Source of the DNA: Mucilaginibacter gilvus
GTDB lineage: Bacteria > Bacteroidota > Bacteroidia > Sphingobacteriales > Sphingobacteriaceae
Direction: 5' to 3'
Length of the DNA: 64,000 nucleotides
Assembly: GCF_004054195.1 (NCBI RefSeq)
Contig: NZ_SBIW01000003.1
Location: 62,001-126,000 of the forward strand
How positions within the stretch are numbered: position 1 is the first letter of the stretch; each line of letters opens with the position of its first letter. The notes beneath the pieces were generated by a model. It did not search any database, was not told where the DNA came from, and saw only the letters and a program-made list of their open reading frames with translations. Positions 43,838 through 52,500 of this stretch are shown piece by piece. Made by a program: the position numbers and the translations under genes.

Positions 43838-44542
43838 ATGCATGAATATCCCGGGCAACATCGAATTTTAGTTGCTGTAGACTGTATCATATTTGGTTTT
43901 GATGGTGTAAACGTTAAATTGTTACTGGTAAAACGCAGTTTAACCCCCGAGCAGGGTAAATGGAGCTTAATGGGTGGTTTTATCAATCCATCAGAAAGCC
44001 CGGATGATGCGGCCAACCGCGTGCTGGAAGAGCGTACCGGGCTTAAAGACGTTTATATGGACCAGTTTATGGTGTTTGGTAACCCCAAACGCGATCCGGT
44101 GGAACGAACCCTGTCTGTAGCTTACTTTGCCCTTATCGATATTCATCAGTACGAAGAGCAGATAAGCGGAGAACACAGCCCGGAGTGGTTTTTGCTCGAT
44201 GATATGCCGGACATGGTTTTCGACCATCCCGAAATGGTAACAATTGCCCTGAAACAATTGCGTTACAAAGCCGCGCTGCATCCTATTTTATTCCAGCTAT
44301 TGCCGGGTAAATTTACTATCCCGCAATTGCAGTCTTTGTACGAAGGCGTATACCAAACAGAGTTTGACGACCGTAATTTCAGCCGGAAGCTACTTTCTAC
44401 AGGGCTTTTGGTGAAACTGGCCGAAAAAGACAAGCAGTCGTCAAAAAAAGGTGCTTTTTATTATCGGTTGGATCAATCGCACTACGAAGAGAATTTTGAG
44501 AAATTTTTAAACTTGGTACCCAATCCCGATAAGTTTTTTTAA
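43838..44542 (+). CDS. Nudix-domain transcriptional regulator, NrtR-like
   Basis: A 234-residue protein. The N-terminal Nudix fold (about 8-145) has GKWSLMGGFINPSESPDD and a Nudix box that starts GGFINPSE but reads RVLEERTGL where REUxEExGU is expected: two catalytic glutamates are replaced (Val and Arg), so hydrolysis is doubtful. The C-terminal winged helix (about 155-225: FTIPQLQSLYEGVYQTEFDD, NFSRKLLSTGLL) is that of the NrtR family. In Bacteroidetes, NrtR-family proteins with non-catalytic Nudix domains act as sugar-responsive regulators (AraR, arabinose). The target here is unknown. Confidence 0.88.
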   Translation: MHEYPGQHRILVAVDCIIFGFDGVNVKLLLVKRSLTPEQGKWSLMGGFINPSESPDDAANRVLEERTGLKDVYMDQFMVFGNPKRDPVERTLSVAYFALIDIHQYEEQISGEHSPEWFLLDDMPDMVFDHPEMVTIALKQLRYKAALHPILFQLLPGKFTIPQLQSLYEGVYQTEFDDRNFSRKLLSTGLLVKLAEKDKQSSKKGAFYYRLDQSHYEENFEKFLNLVPNPDKFF

Positions 44543-44688
44543 TCGCAAAAAACAATATATTTACCTACCAATTTGGTGTTTTGCAACATGCTAAATGCCT
44601 AAGCTATATTTATTTAAATAAATGGCTGCTTTAAGTTACTCTGGCAGGCTGTTACAGGTAGTAGAAATTATAAAAACAAGCGATTAAA

Positions 44689-47600
44689 TTGAATAGGGTA
44701 AAGGCGATAGGTGCGGTAATAGCATTCATTTTAATTTGTTGCGCCTACACAGGTTTAGCCCAATCTAACCAGGGCAAGGAGTTTTGGACGGCCTACATGT
44801 CGCACATAGAGAGTACCGGCCAAAGTCAAATGAGCCTTTACATCACCGGCGGTACCAACACTACCGGCAAAGTAGAGATTGCCGATGGCAGTTACTCCAT
44901 TCCCTTTACCGTAAATGCAAACGAGGTTACCACCGTACAAATTCCCCGCAGCGCTTATTTAAAAAACCAGGGCCAGTTTTTAAAAGGCGTACATATTACG
45001 GCGTTAAAAAGCGTAGCCGTGTACGCGCATATTTACGCAAGCAGTGTATCCGGCGCAACGCTTTTACTACCGGTAAATGCTTTGGGCAAAAATTATTACT
45101 CTATCAATTACACGCAACAGTCTAATTCCGAAACGGATAACCTGCACTCGTATTCCAGCTTTATGGTGATTGGCACAGAGGATGATACCATTGTTGAGGT
45201 AATACCCACGGCCAATCTTTTAGATGGATCGATTGCGGGGCAAGTTTTAACGCTTACGCTAAAAAAAGGGGAAGTTTACCAGGGGCTTGCGCTCGCCGAT
45301 CTTACGAATACCATCATCCGCACCAAAAGCAATAATGGCGATTGTAAACGCATAGCGGTTTTCTCTGGCAGTACAAAAATTGGGATAGGCTGCCGCGAGG
45401 CAGGTTTTACTTCCGATAACCTTTTTCAGCAGGTTTATCCAACCGCGTCCTGGGGGAAAAGCTATATCACGGTGCCGCTTAAACACCGCAATTATGATAT
45501 TTTTAGGGTGATATTGAGTGACGATAAGACCAACCTGACGGTTAACGGCGAAAAAACTTATTTTCCGGTCCGTGGCTTATATAATTACGAGATCAACTCG
45601 CAGGAACCTAATATTATAACCGCCGATAAACCTATACAGGTTGTACAGTATGCGGTATCGCAAGGCCAGCAGCTTAATAGCTGCCAAACCGATTTTTTTG
45701 ATCTGGGCGACCCCGAAATGATTTTTTTAACGCCGACTGAGCAAACGCTGGATCATGTTACCCTTTACTCCAGCCCATATTATGGGATAGCGTCACATTA
45801 CATAAACGTGGTTATTAAGGATGCCCAAAAATCAACTTTTACGCTTGATGGAAAGCCCTATACCAATTTTACTCAGCTCAGCAGGGATCCTACGTATGCT
45901 TACGCGCAGATAGATGTCTCCAGCGGCACCCATAATATAAGAGCGGCAGATGGCTTTAATGCCATTGCTTATGGCTTTGGCCAACACGAATCTTACGGCT
46001 ATGCAGCCGGGGCCAGCCTTAAAAATTTAAATCAGTTTATAGCATTGCAGGATAACAAGCCAAACAGCCCCACGCAAATTAGCGGCTGCAAGGATATTGA
46101 ATACAAGATGCAGCTAACCTTACCTTACGCTACAACAAAAATAGAATGGGATTTTAAAAACGGAAACCCGGTACTTACAGTTAATAACCCTGTGGTTTCC
46201 TCAACTACGGTTAAGGATGGGAAAACGCTGTATAATTATGAGTACTATAAAACGGTAAAATTTGCAGTAGGCGACTACAGCGTAACTGCCACCGTTATAA
46301 ACCCCAACGGTGATGTGTGCGGTATAACTACTGATATAGATTTTGATTTTAACATTACTGATTACCCCGACGCTAAGTTTACCTATGCGGGTAATTGCCC
46401 CGGTGAGCCTGTACAGTTTACAGATGCAACCGACGCCAAAGGGAGTGAGTTGAAAACCTGGTTGTGGGATTTTGGCGATGGTAAAACCAGTAGCCTGCAA
46501 AACCCCGAACATATTTACGCGGCATCTGGCGATTACAACGTGATCTTAACAACCCAAAATATAAACGATTGCTCCAATACATCCGGAGCGATGAAGGTGC
46601 ATATCTCCAAGCCACCGGTTGCCTTGTTTAAGGTGAGTGCGCCCCTTTGTGCTGATAAGGAAGTGACCATTACAGATGTGTCTGCGCCGGGAGACGGCAC
46701 CATTGTAAAATGGCTTTATGATTTTGGCGACGGAACTACCGATACGCGGACAGATAAGCTACCATTTACGCATTTGTATGCTGCTACGGGTACCTACAAA
46801 ATAAAACTTACACTAATAAACGATAAGGAATGCAGCAGTGCAGTCGCCGAAAAAAGCATCACGGTTAGCCCTATACCGGTTGTGGCTTTTTCGCTACCGG
46901 ATGTGTGCATATCTGATGCTGCAAAGTTCACCGATAAAAGTACGATAGCTGATAACAGCGAAAACGGCTTTACCTATTTATGGAACTTTGGCGATGGCAC
47001 CGCGAACGCGGGCAACCCTAATACGTCTACAGCTAAAGATCCGCAGCACAGGTATTCGGTGGCTGCTGTTTACACGGTTAGCTTGACGGTTACATCGGCA
47101 AGCGGCTGCTCGTTTACCAAATCGCAACAGTTTACGGTGAACGGTGCTGTCCCAAAGGCTATTTTTAATGTGCAGGATAAAGATAACTTATGCAGCAGCA
47201 ACCCGGTAACCATTAATGAAGCATCAACAGTGGATTTTGGCAACATTACCAAAATAGTGTTGTACTATGATTACAATGGCGACAGGCAAAATTCAGAAAC
47301 GTTTACGAAGGAAAATTTCCCGGCCGGGCATATTTACCGCCATAGTTACCCGGTGTTTAATGGGCCCGCTACCAAAACATACACCATATATATGGAAGCG
47401 TTCTCGGGAGATGCATGTGGTAGTGCTACCGAGCACGATATTATTATTAAGGCTAACCCTGTAATTCAAGTGGCTCAAATTGGGAGTGTTTGCCGGGAGG
47501 TGCCACCTATTCAGATAGCGGTTAATAAAAACGGGTTTGCCGGCACGGGTGTTTTTAGCGGCAAGGGTGTAAGTGCTACCGGATTGTTTAGCCCCGCCGC

Positions 47601-48192
47601 GGCCGGAGTAGGTGCTTTTACTATTACGTATACCTTTACGGCGCAAAACGGATGCGATTTTACTACATCGCAGGATATAGTGGTGAACCCTACACCAACA
47701 GTTGATGCAGGTGGAAACACCGGGCTGCTGGAAGGAGGGACTGTACTGATAAAAGCTCAGGCATCGGGTAAGAATTTAAGCTATAAATGGACCCCGGCTA
47801 TCGGGCTGGATCATGATGATGTTTTAAACCCCGTATGCGCTGCAGCTGACGACATAAGCTACACCTTAACGGTAACCAGCAGCGACGGATGCCAGGCCTC
47901 TGACGAAATTTTTGTTAAAGTGCTGAAAAAGTTGGGCGTAATAAATACCTTTACGCCTAACGGCGACGGCTTTAACGATACCTGGACCATAAAATACTTA
48001 GAAAGCTACCCCGGAAACACAGTTGACGTATACAACCGATATGGAGAAAAGGTATATTCGTCTACTGGTTATGGTATTCCATGGGACGGAACGTACAAGG
48101 GCGCCAACTTACCTTCAGGAACATATTATTATATTATAAATCCTAAAAATGGCCGTAAGGTTGTCTCGGGAAGTGTCACAATTATCAGATGA
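44689..48192 (+). CDS. PKD-repeat T9SS substrate with IgGFc-binding-like N-terminal region
   Basis: A 1167-residue protein, TTG start; it begins with signal peptide MNRVKAIGAVIAFILICCAY and no ATG is available in that region. The N-terminal half (about 25-440) resembles the IgGFc-binding-protein-like domain of Bacteroidota (GKEFWTAYM, EDDTIVEVIPTA). Three PKD domains follow (about 557-625, 640-727, 727-812), each with the WDFGDG or similar motif. Two further beta-rich segments lead to a type B gliding-motility CTD (about 1081-1167: FTPNGDGFNDTW to SGSVTIIR). It is exported by the type IX system. Its stop overlaps the PorP/SprF start by 4 bp. Confidence 0.9.
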   Translation: MNRVKAIGAVIAFILICCAYTGLAQSNQGKEFWTAYMSHIESTGQSQMSLYITGGTNTTGKVEIADGSYSIPFTVNANEVTTVQIPRSAYLKNQGQFLKGVHITALKSVAVYAHIYASSVSGATLLLPVNALGKNYYSINYTQQSNSETDNLHSYSSFMVIGTEDDTIVEVIPTANLLDGSIAGQVLTLTLKKGEVYQGLALADLTNTIIRTKSNNGDCKRIAVFSGSTKIGIGCREAGFTSDNLFQQVYPTASWGKSYITVPLKHRNYDIFRVILSDDKTNLTVNGEKTYFPVRGLYNYEINSQEPNIITADKPIQVVQYAVSQGQQLNSCQTDFFDLGDPEMIFLTPTEQTLDHVTLYSSPYYGIASHYINVVIKDAQKSTFTLDGKPYTNFTQLSRDPTYAYAQIDVSSGTHNIRAADGFNAIAYGFGQHESYGYAAGASLKNLNQFIALQDNKPNSPTQISGCKDIEYKMQLTLPYATTKIEWDFKNGNPVLTVNNPVVSSTTVKDGKTLYNYEYYKTVKFAVGDYSVTATVINPNGDVCGITTDIDFDFNITDYPDAKFTYAGNCPGEPVQFTDATDAKGSELKTWLWDFGDGKTSSLQNPEHIYAASGDYNVILTTQNINDCSNTSGAMKVHISKPPVALFKVSAPLCADKEVTITDVSAPGDGTIVKWLYDFGDGTTDTRTDKLPFTHLYAATGTYKIKLTLINDKECSSAVAEKSITVSPIPVVAFSLPDVCISDAAKFTDKSTIADNSENGFTYLWNFGDGTANAGNPNTSTAKDPQHRYSVAAVYTVSLTVTSASGCSFTKSQQFTVNGAVPKAIFNVQDKDNLCSSNPVTINEASTVDFGNITKIVLYYDYNGDRQNSETFTKENFPAGHIYRHSYPVFNGPATKTYTIYMEAFSGDACGSATEHDIIIKANPVIQVAQIGSVCREVPPIQIAVNKNGFAGTGVFSGKGVSATGLFSPAAAGVGAFTITYTFTAQNGCDFTTSQDIVVNPTPTVDAGGNTGLLEGGTVLIKAQASGKNLSYKWTPAIGLDHDDVLNPVCAAADDISYTLTVTSSDGCQASDEIFVKVLKKLGVINTFTPNGDGFNDTWTIKYLESYPGNTVDVYNRYGEKVYSSTGYGIPWDGTYKGANLPSGTYYYIINPKNGRKVVSGSVTIIR

Positions 48193-49202
48193 AGAAAAAC
48201 TTACTTTTATTCGTATTGCTTTCATTTTGTACGGCTGCATCTGCGCAACAGCGGCCACAATACACGCAATATGTTTTTAATAACTACCTGTTAAACCCGG
48301 CAGTAACCGGTATAGAGAACTACACCGATGCCAAATTGGGGTACCGCAGCCAGTGGACCGGCCTGCAGGGCGCACCGGTAACCAGCTACTTTAGCATAAA
48401 TGCACCAATAGGCGATAATTTTGTACAGGGCGATGCAACCGCATTCCCGGCATCGGGTGGCGAAAACCCATCAAGCAGATTGTTTACACAATACTACCGC
48501 GCTGCCGAACCTCACCACGGTATCGGCTTCATGATCGTATCTGATAAAGCGGGCCCCATTACGCAAACCAATATCGATGCTACCTACGCTTATCATTTAG
48601 GTATCACCGATCAGCTTAACGTTTCCGTTGGTGTTTCGGCAGGGGTGAGCCATATTAACCTTAATACGGATCTGATTACGCTGGAGAACTCTAATGACCC
48701 GGTGTTGAACAATATTAACAATAGCCAGTGGAAACCAGACCTGGGTGTTGGTGTTTGGGCCTATTCTTCAAGGTTTTACTTCGGGATATCGGCACAGCAA
48801 ATACTGCCGCAAAACCTTTACATTACTACCGGGAATACCGCGAACCAAAGTAAAACGGTACCACACTTCTTCGCCACAGGCGGATATAAGATCTTCTTAT
48901 CAGATGACGTTACCTTGTTGCCTTCGGCATTATTAAAATTTATCGACCCCGCGCCGGTAACCTTTGATGTTACCATGAAGTTATCCTTTCGTGACAGGTT
49001 TTGGTTCGGCGGTTCTTTCCGCAAGGACGATTCTTACGCGGTGCTGGCAGGCTTTAACCTCAGCAGCGTTGTAAACGTTGGCTACTCTTATGATGTTACT
49101 ACATCGGCCCTGCGCACCGTAAGCAACGGCTCGCACGAAATTGTATTGGGCATCCTATTGAATAATCGCTACAATTTAAAGAGCCCGCAGCACGGGTTTT
49201 AG
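48189..49202 (+). CDS. Type IX secretion PorP/SprF-family outer-membrane protein
   Basis: A 337-residue protein with signal peptide MKKNLLLFVLLSFCTAASAQ and the family start RPQYTQYVFNNYLLNPAVTG. Later blocks are GLQGAPVTSYFSINAPIGD, HHGIGFMIVSDKAGPI and GISAQQILPQNLY. PorP/SprF proteins form a beta-barrel that pairs with type B CTD substrates during secretion and surface attachment. Its ATG overlaps the stop codon of the large PKD protein gene (ATGA), which supports a dedicated partner role. Confidence 0.93.
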   Translation: MKKNLLLFVLLSFCTAASAQQRPQYTQYVFNNYLLNPAVTGIENYTDAKLGYRSQWTGLQGAPVTSYFSINAPIGDNFVQGDATAFPASGGENPSSRLFTQYYRAAEPHHGIGFMIVSDKAGPITQTNIDATYAYHLGITDQLNVSVGVSAGVSHINLNTDLITLENSNDPVLNNINNSQWKPDLGVGVWAYSSRFYFGISAQQILPQNLYITTGNTANQSKTVPHFFATGGYKIFLSDDVTLLPSALLKFIDPAPVTFDVTMKLSFRDRFWFGGSFRKDDSYAVLAGFNLSSVVNVGYSYDVTTSALRTVSNGSHEIVLGILLNNRYNLKSPQHGF

Positions 49203-49204
49203 TT

Positions 49205-49628
49205 AGTTCATGGCTGATAGTTTATAGATCATAGTAAGAGAGATGGCGTTTAGGTTTGAAAGTTTGCCGGTATGGCAACGGGCGCTTGTCACCAAAACAT
49301 TTCCTAAAGACGAAATATACGTTTTGTCGTCGCAGATGAAACGCGCTGCTGATTCAGTTGTGCTGAATATTGCCGAAGGATCGACCGGACAAACCAAAGC
49401 CGTTTTTAAGGTGTTTCTTACTTATTCCTTCCGCTCAGGTATTGAAGTAGTTAGCGGATTATTTATTGCCAAAAAAACGTGGCTATATTGATGATGAGTT
49501 ATTTACAGATTTATATAATGAATACGAAATATTGGTTAAAATGATCACAGCATTAAAGAACTCGCTGTGATTTTTTAATATGAACTATCAACTCATGGCT
49601 ATGATCTATGAACCATCAACTATGAACT
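49205..49628. mobile_element. IVS-like element: four-helix-bundle gene with 30-bp imperfect terminal inverted repeats
   Basis: The left end (49205-49234, starting agttcatggctgatagttta) and the inverted right end (49599-49628) match at 26 of 30 positions. Between them lies a broken gene of the four-helix-bundle family, which is named for the intervening sequences of 23S rRNA. The element sits between porP/sprF and rpoN, not in an rRNA gene. The mobility mechanism is unknown. Confidence 0.55.
49243..49570 (+). pseudogene. Four-helix-bundle (23S rRNA IVS-type) protein, frameshifted
   Basis: Frame 1 gives MAFRFESLPVWQRALVTKTF, then DEIYVLSSQMKRAADSVVLN and IAEGSTGQTK, all family hallmarks, but stops at 49491. 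The missing C-terminal part (RGYIDDELFTDLYNEYEILV to ALKNSL) continues in another frame to a stop at 49570. The break is at an A7 run (49471-49477); removing one A restores the frame. Compared with the usual length of about 115-120 residues, roughly ten residues are also absent between ALV and TKTF. It is either decayed or affected by a base-call error in the A7 run. Family members are small helical proteins that may bind nucleic acid. Confidence 0.8.
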
Positions 49629-49631
49629 AAC

Positions 49632-51107
49632 CTACAGTTCCTTTCTCAACCTCGCTACCGGGATATTCATTTGTTCGCGGTATTTGGCAACGGTGCGGCG
49701 GGCAATGTTGTAGCCTGCTTCTTTAAGGATGTCGGTTAGTTTTTCGTCTGCAAGAGGGTGGCGTTTATCTTCCTCGCCAATGTGCTCTTCCAGGATCTTC
49801 TTTACCTCTTTATTTGAAACCTCTTCGCCGCTTTCTGTTTGGATGGCTTCGCTAAAGAAGGATTTTAGCAGGAAAGTGCCGTGTTCGGTTTGTACATATT
49901 TGGAGTTTGCCACGCGCGATACAGTGGAAATATCCATGCCAATACGGTCGGCGATGTCTTTTAAGATCATCGGCTTCAGATTTTTATCGTCGCCGGTTAA
50001 AAAGAAATCGTACTGATACTGCATAATGGCGTTCATGGTCTTCAGCAGGGTTTGCTGGCGCTGTTTGATGGCATCAATAAACCATTTGGCCGAATCGAGC
50101 TTTTGCTTTACAAACTGCACCGCTTCTTTCATCTTCTTATCCTTTTGCGACGCCTTATCGTAATGCTGGAACATTTCCTGGTAGGAGCGGCTCACTTTGA
50201 GTTCGGGCGCGTTTTTGGAGTTGAGCGTAAGTATCAGCGTACCATCATTGTTACTGATGTGGAAATCTGGGATCACCTGCATTTGCTTGGTGCTTACCTC
50301 GTTGCTATCGCCTGGTTTTGGGTTAAGTTTTAATATTTCGTTTACAACGCCGCGCAGCTCAATAGAGTTCATGTTTAACGAGCGCTCCAGTTTATCGTAA
50401 TGCTTGCGGGTAAATTCGTCCAGGTAATCCTCAACCACCGTTATCGCTTTTTTGATGATAGGGTCGTTAGCGTCTTTTTTGCGAAGCTGGATCAACAGGC
50501 ATTCCTGCAGGCTGCGGGCGCCAACGCCCGGAGGGTCGAAGCTTTGGATCACTTTTAGCATATCCTCAACCTCTTCGTCTTCGGCCATTACGTTTTGCGA
50601 AAAGGCCAGGTCGTCGGTTAACGACATGATGGGTCTGCGCAGGTAGCCATCATCATCTAAACTGCCGATGATCTGCTTACCAATGGAAAAATCTTTATCT
50701 GATACCGGCAGCAGGTCAAGCTGCGATTGCAGACTCTCAAAAAACGAGCTTTGCACGGCAATAGGGATCTCTTTACGTTCGTCCTCATCATCCCCGTTCT
50801 GGTCGTAACGCGAACCGTAATCGTTTACGTTGTCTTCCTGCAGGTAATCGTCAATATTAAACTCGTCCATCTCGCCCTTTTCGTCGTCACTGTTGTAGGT
50901 GTCTTCGTCAGGGTCGCGGTCGGGGTATTGTTCCTCGGGTTCGTTTATATTAGTTAGGCTGATATCTTCAAGCGCGGGGTTTTCTTCCAATTCTTCTTTA
51001 ATACGCGTATCAAGCGACACGGTAGGCACCTGCAGCAATTTTATAAATTGTATTTGCTGCGGCGAAAGTTTCTGTAAAAGTTTTTGTTGAAGGTTCTGTT
51101 TAAGCAT
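49632..51107 (-). CDS. rpoN: RNA polymerase sigma-54 factor
   Basis: A 491-residue protein. The Q-rich region I is at the N terminus (LKQNLQQKLLQKLSPQQIQF). Region II is a strongly acidic linker (about 50-115, rich in Asp and Glu). The core-binding and DNA-binding parts follow, and the RpoN box ARRTVAKYREQ lies near residue 470, typical of the -24 element reader. It directs transcription from -24/-12 promoters with enhancer-binding proteins. It is read away from mscL and towards the IVS-like element. Confidence 0.96.
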   Translation of the reverse strand: MLKQNLQQKLLQKLSPQQIQFIKLLQVPTVSLDTRIKEELEENPALEDISLTNINEPEEQYPDRDPDEDTYNSDDEKGEMDEFNIDDYLQEDNVNDYGSRYDQNGDDEDERKEIPIAVQSSFFESLQSQLDLLPVSDKDFSIGKQIIGSLDDDGYLRRPIMSLTDDLAFSQNVMAEDEEVEDMLKVIQSFDPPGVGARSLQECLLIQLRKKDANDPIIKKAITVVEDYLDEFTRKHYDKLERSLNMNSIELRGVVNEILKLNPKPGDSNEVSTKQMQVIPDFHISNNDGTLILTLNSKNAPELKVSRSYQEMFQHYDKASQKDKKMKEAVQFVKQKLDSAKWFIDAIKQRQQTLLKTMNAIMQYQYDFFLTGDDKNLKPMILKDIADRIGMDISTVSRVANSKYVQTEHGTFLLKSFFSEAIQTESGEEVSNKEVKKILEEHIGEEDKRHPLADEKLTDILKEAGYNIARRTVAKYREQMNIPVARLRKEL

Positions 51108-51205
51108 AATTAAGACAAAGGCAAAAGTACATCAATTACCTTAACTTATAAAATAAAGAAGCGGTAAGCAGTGTAAAGGTGTAAATGCTATTAACTTTAT
51201 TTTGT

Positions 51206-51236
51206 TTGGGTTGATTATTAAATATTGATAACTTTA
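51206..51236 (+). promoter_or_regulatory. Candidate promoter of mscL
   Basis: TTG at 51206-51208, 20-nt spacer, TAACTTTA (one mismatch to TAnnTTTG) at 51229-51236, 21 bp before the ATG. Confidence 0.45.
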
Positions 51237-51257
51237 AAAATATCTTAATACTGAATT

Positions 51258-51668
51258 ATGGGATTTGTAAGAGAATTTAAGGAGTTTGCCGTTAAAGGCA
51301 ACATGGTTGACTTGGCTGTCGGTGTAATTATCGGCGCGGCTTTTGGTAAGATAGTCACCTCTTTAGTATCTGATGTAATCATGCCACCTCTCGGGTATCT
51401 TATCGGCGGTGTAGATTTTGCAGATAAAAAGATTGTACTAACCCCTGCGGATACCACGGCGAAAGTGGCCGAGGTAGCCATTCATTACGGCCTGTTCATC
51501 AACGCTATTATCCAGTTCCTGATCATCGCGCTTTGCATCTTTGTTGCAATTAAGGCTATAAACGCAATGAAAAAGCAAGAAGAAACAGCACCTGCCGCAC
51601 CGCCTGCACCAAGTAAGGAGGAAGTTTTACTGGCTGAGATACGGGATATTTTAGCTGCGAAAAAATAA
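51258..51668 (+). CDS. mscL: Large-conductance mechanosensitive channel
   Basis: A 136-residue inner-membrane channel that opens on hypo-osmotic shock. [22 protein letters not shown] and [20 protein letters not shown] are the amphipathic N terminus and pore helix. The second span is [20 protein letters not shown], and the cytoplasmic helix LLAEIRDIL closes the protein, with a Pro-Ala linker between. The length is normal. Confidence 0.97.
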   Translation: MGFVREFKEFAVKGNMVDLAVGVIIGAAFGKIVTSLVSDVIMPPLGYLIGGVDFADKKIVLTPADTTAKVAEVAIHYGLFINAIIQFLIIALCIFVAIKAINAMKKQEETAPAAPPAPSKEEVLLAEIRDILAAKK

Positions 51669-51713
51669 TTTACTGTGGGGGATCCTGGATATAGCCGCGA
51701 AGATACGAAAGCT

Positions 51714-52076
51714 ATGTTTTACGTGTATTCTATATTGGGAGTTATTATAACTGTTTGCTGTTACTTTTGTGTTCAATACAACGATAAGCAAGTTGCGAAA
51801 AAGCTGGAGGCCGACGGCATTACGGTATACTGCCGTATTGATTCGGTTTCTGAGGAAAGTACAGGAAAAGGCAGTTTATACTTTATAAATGTAGATTATA
51901 CCAGTTTAAGCATTAATCATAAGCTTACTCTGAAAGTTAACGAAGCAGAGTTCAAATCGGCCAAATATGATGATACCTTAATTTTACGGCGCCTGGCCGA
52001 CAATGCGCCCAGTTTTATGAAAATATTAGGTTTTAGAAACAGGGGTGTGGATTATGTAAATAAATTTAGGAAATGA
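51714..52076 (+). CDS. Single-span membrane protein of unknown function
   Basis: 120 residues from the ATG at 51714; a GTG at 51675 would add 13 residues and cannot be excluded. An N-terminal span (VYSILGVIITVCCYFCVQY) leads to a beta-rich extracytoplasmic part (ADGITVYCRIDSVSEES, KGSLYFINVDYTS). It is probably cotranscribed with mscL and overlaps the YjbR gene start by 4 bp (ATGA). I do not recognise the family. Confidence 0.7.
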   Translation: MFYVYSILGVIITVCCYFCVQYNDKQVAKKLEADGITVYCRIDSVSEESTGKGSLYFINVDYTSLSINHKLTLKVNEAEFKSAKYDDTLILRRLADNAPSFMKILGFRNRGVDYVNKFRK

Positions 52077-52417
52077 TAACCGTCGATACCTTTCGCCAAA
52101 TTGCGCTTTCGCTGCCGGAGGCGGTTGAAGACGCGCATTTCGAGAACCGGTCGTTTAAAGTGAACAAAAAGATCTTCGCCACACTCAATGCTACGGAAAA
52201 CCGTGCTACGCTAAAACTATCGGCTATCAATCAGGATGTGTTTTGCGCCTTCGATAGAACTGTAGTTTACCCAGTACCTAACAAATGGGGCAAACAAGGC
52301 TGGACGCACGCCAACCTCCTCACCGTGCGCGAAGAAATGTTAATTGATCTATTAAAAACCGCTTACCGCGCAGTAGCACCAAAAAAGCTTGGCGACCTGG
52401 TAACTTTCGACGAATAG
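52073..52417 (+). CDS. MmcQ/YjbR-family protein
   Basis: A 114-residue protein with the family pattern FRQIALSLPEAVEDAHFENRSFKV, KKIFATLNATEN and WGKQGWTHANL. YjbR proteins have a double-wing fold that suggests DNA binding; the role is not established. Its start overlaps the upstream membrane protein gene. Confidence 0.9.
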   Translation: MITVDTFRQIALSLPEAVEDAHFENRSFKVNKKIFATLNATENRATLKLSAINQDVFCAFDRTVVYPVPNKWGKQGWTHANLLTVREEMLIDLLKTAYRAVAPKKLGDLVTFDE

Positions 52418-52451
52418 TAATTAAAACATAGTGCCATTTAGGCAATTCCAA

Positions 52452-52493
52452 CTACTCACTACTCACTACTCACTACTCACTACTCACTACTCA
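52452..52493. repeat. Six tandem copies of a 7-bp unit (CTACTCA)
   Basis: Six exact CTACTCA units in a row, just before the stop codon side of the ChaN-like gene. The unit length is not a multiple of three but the tract is non-coding. It may vary in copy number. Confidence 0.85.
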
Positions 52494-52500
52494 AACTCAC

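Noticed and set aside
49243-49491. The four-helix-bundle gene considered as an intact 82-residue protein
   Set aside because: The C-terminal half of the family continues in a second frame, and a further stretch is missing near the N terminus. A pseudogene or read error explains it better.
52452-52493. Short tandem repeat considered as a CRISPR array
   Set aside because: The 7-bp units have no spacers and no cas genes are near.
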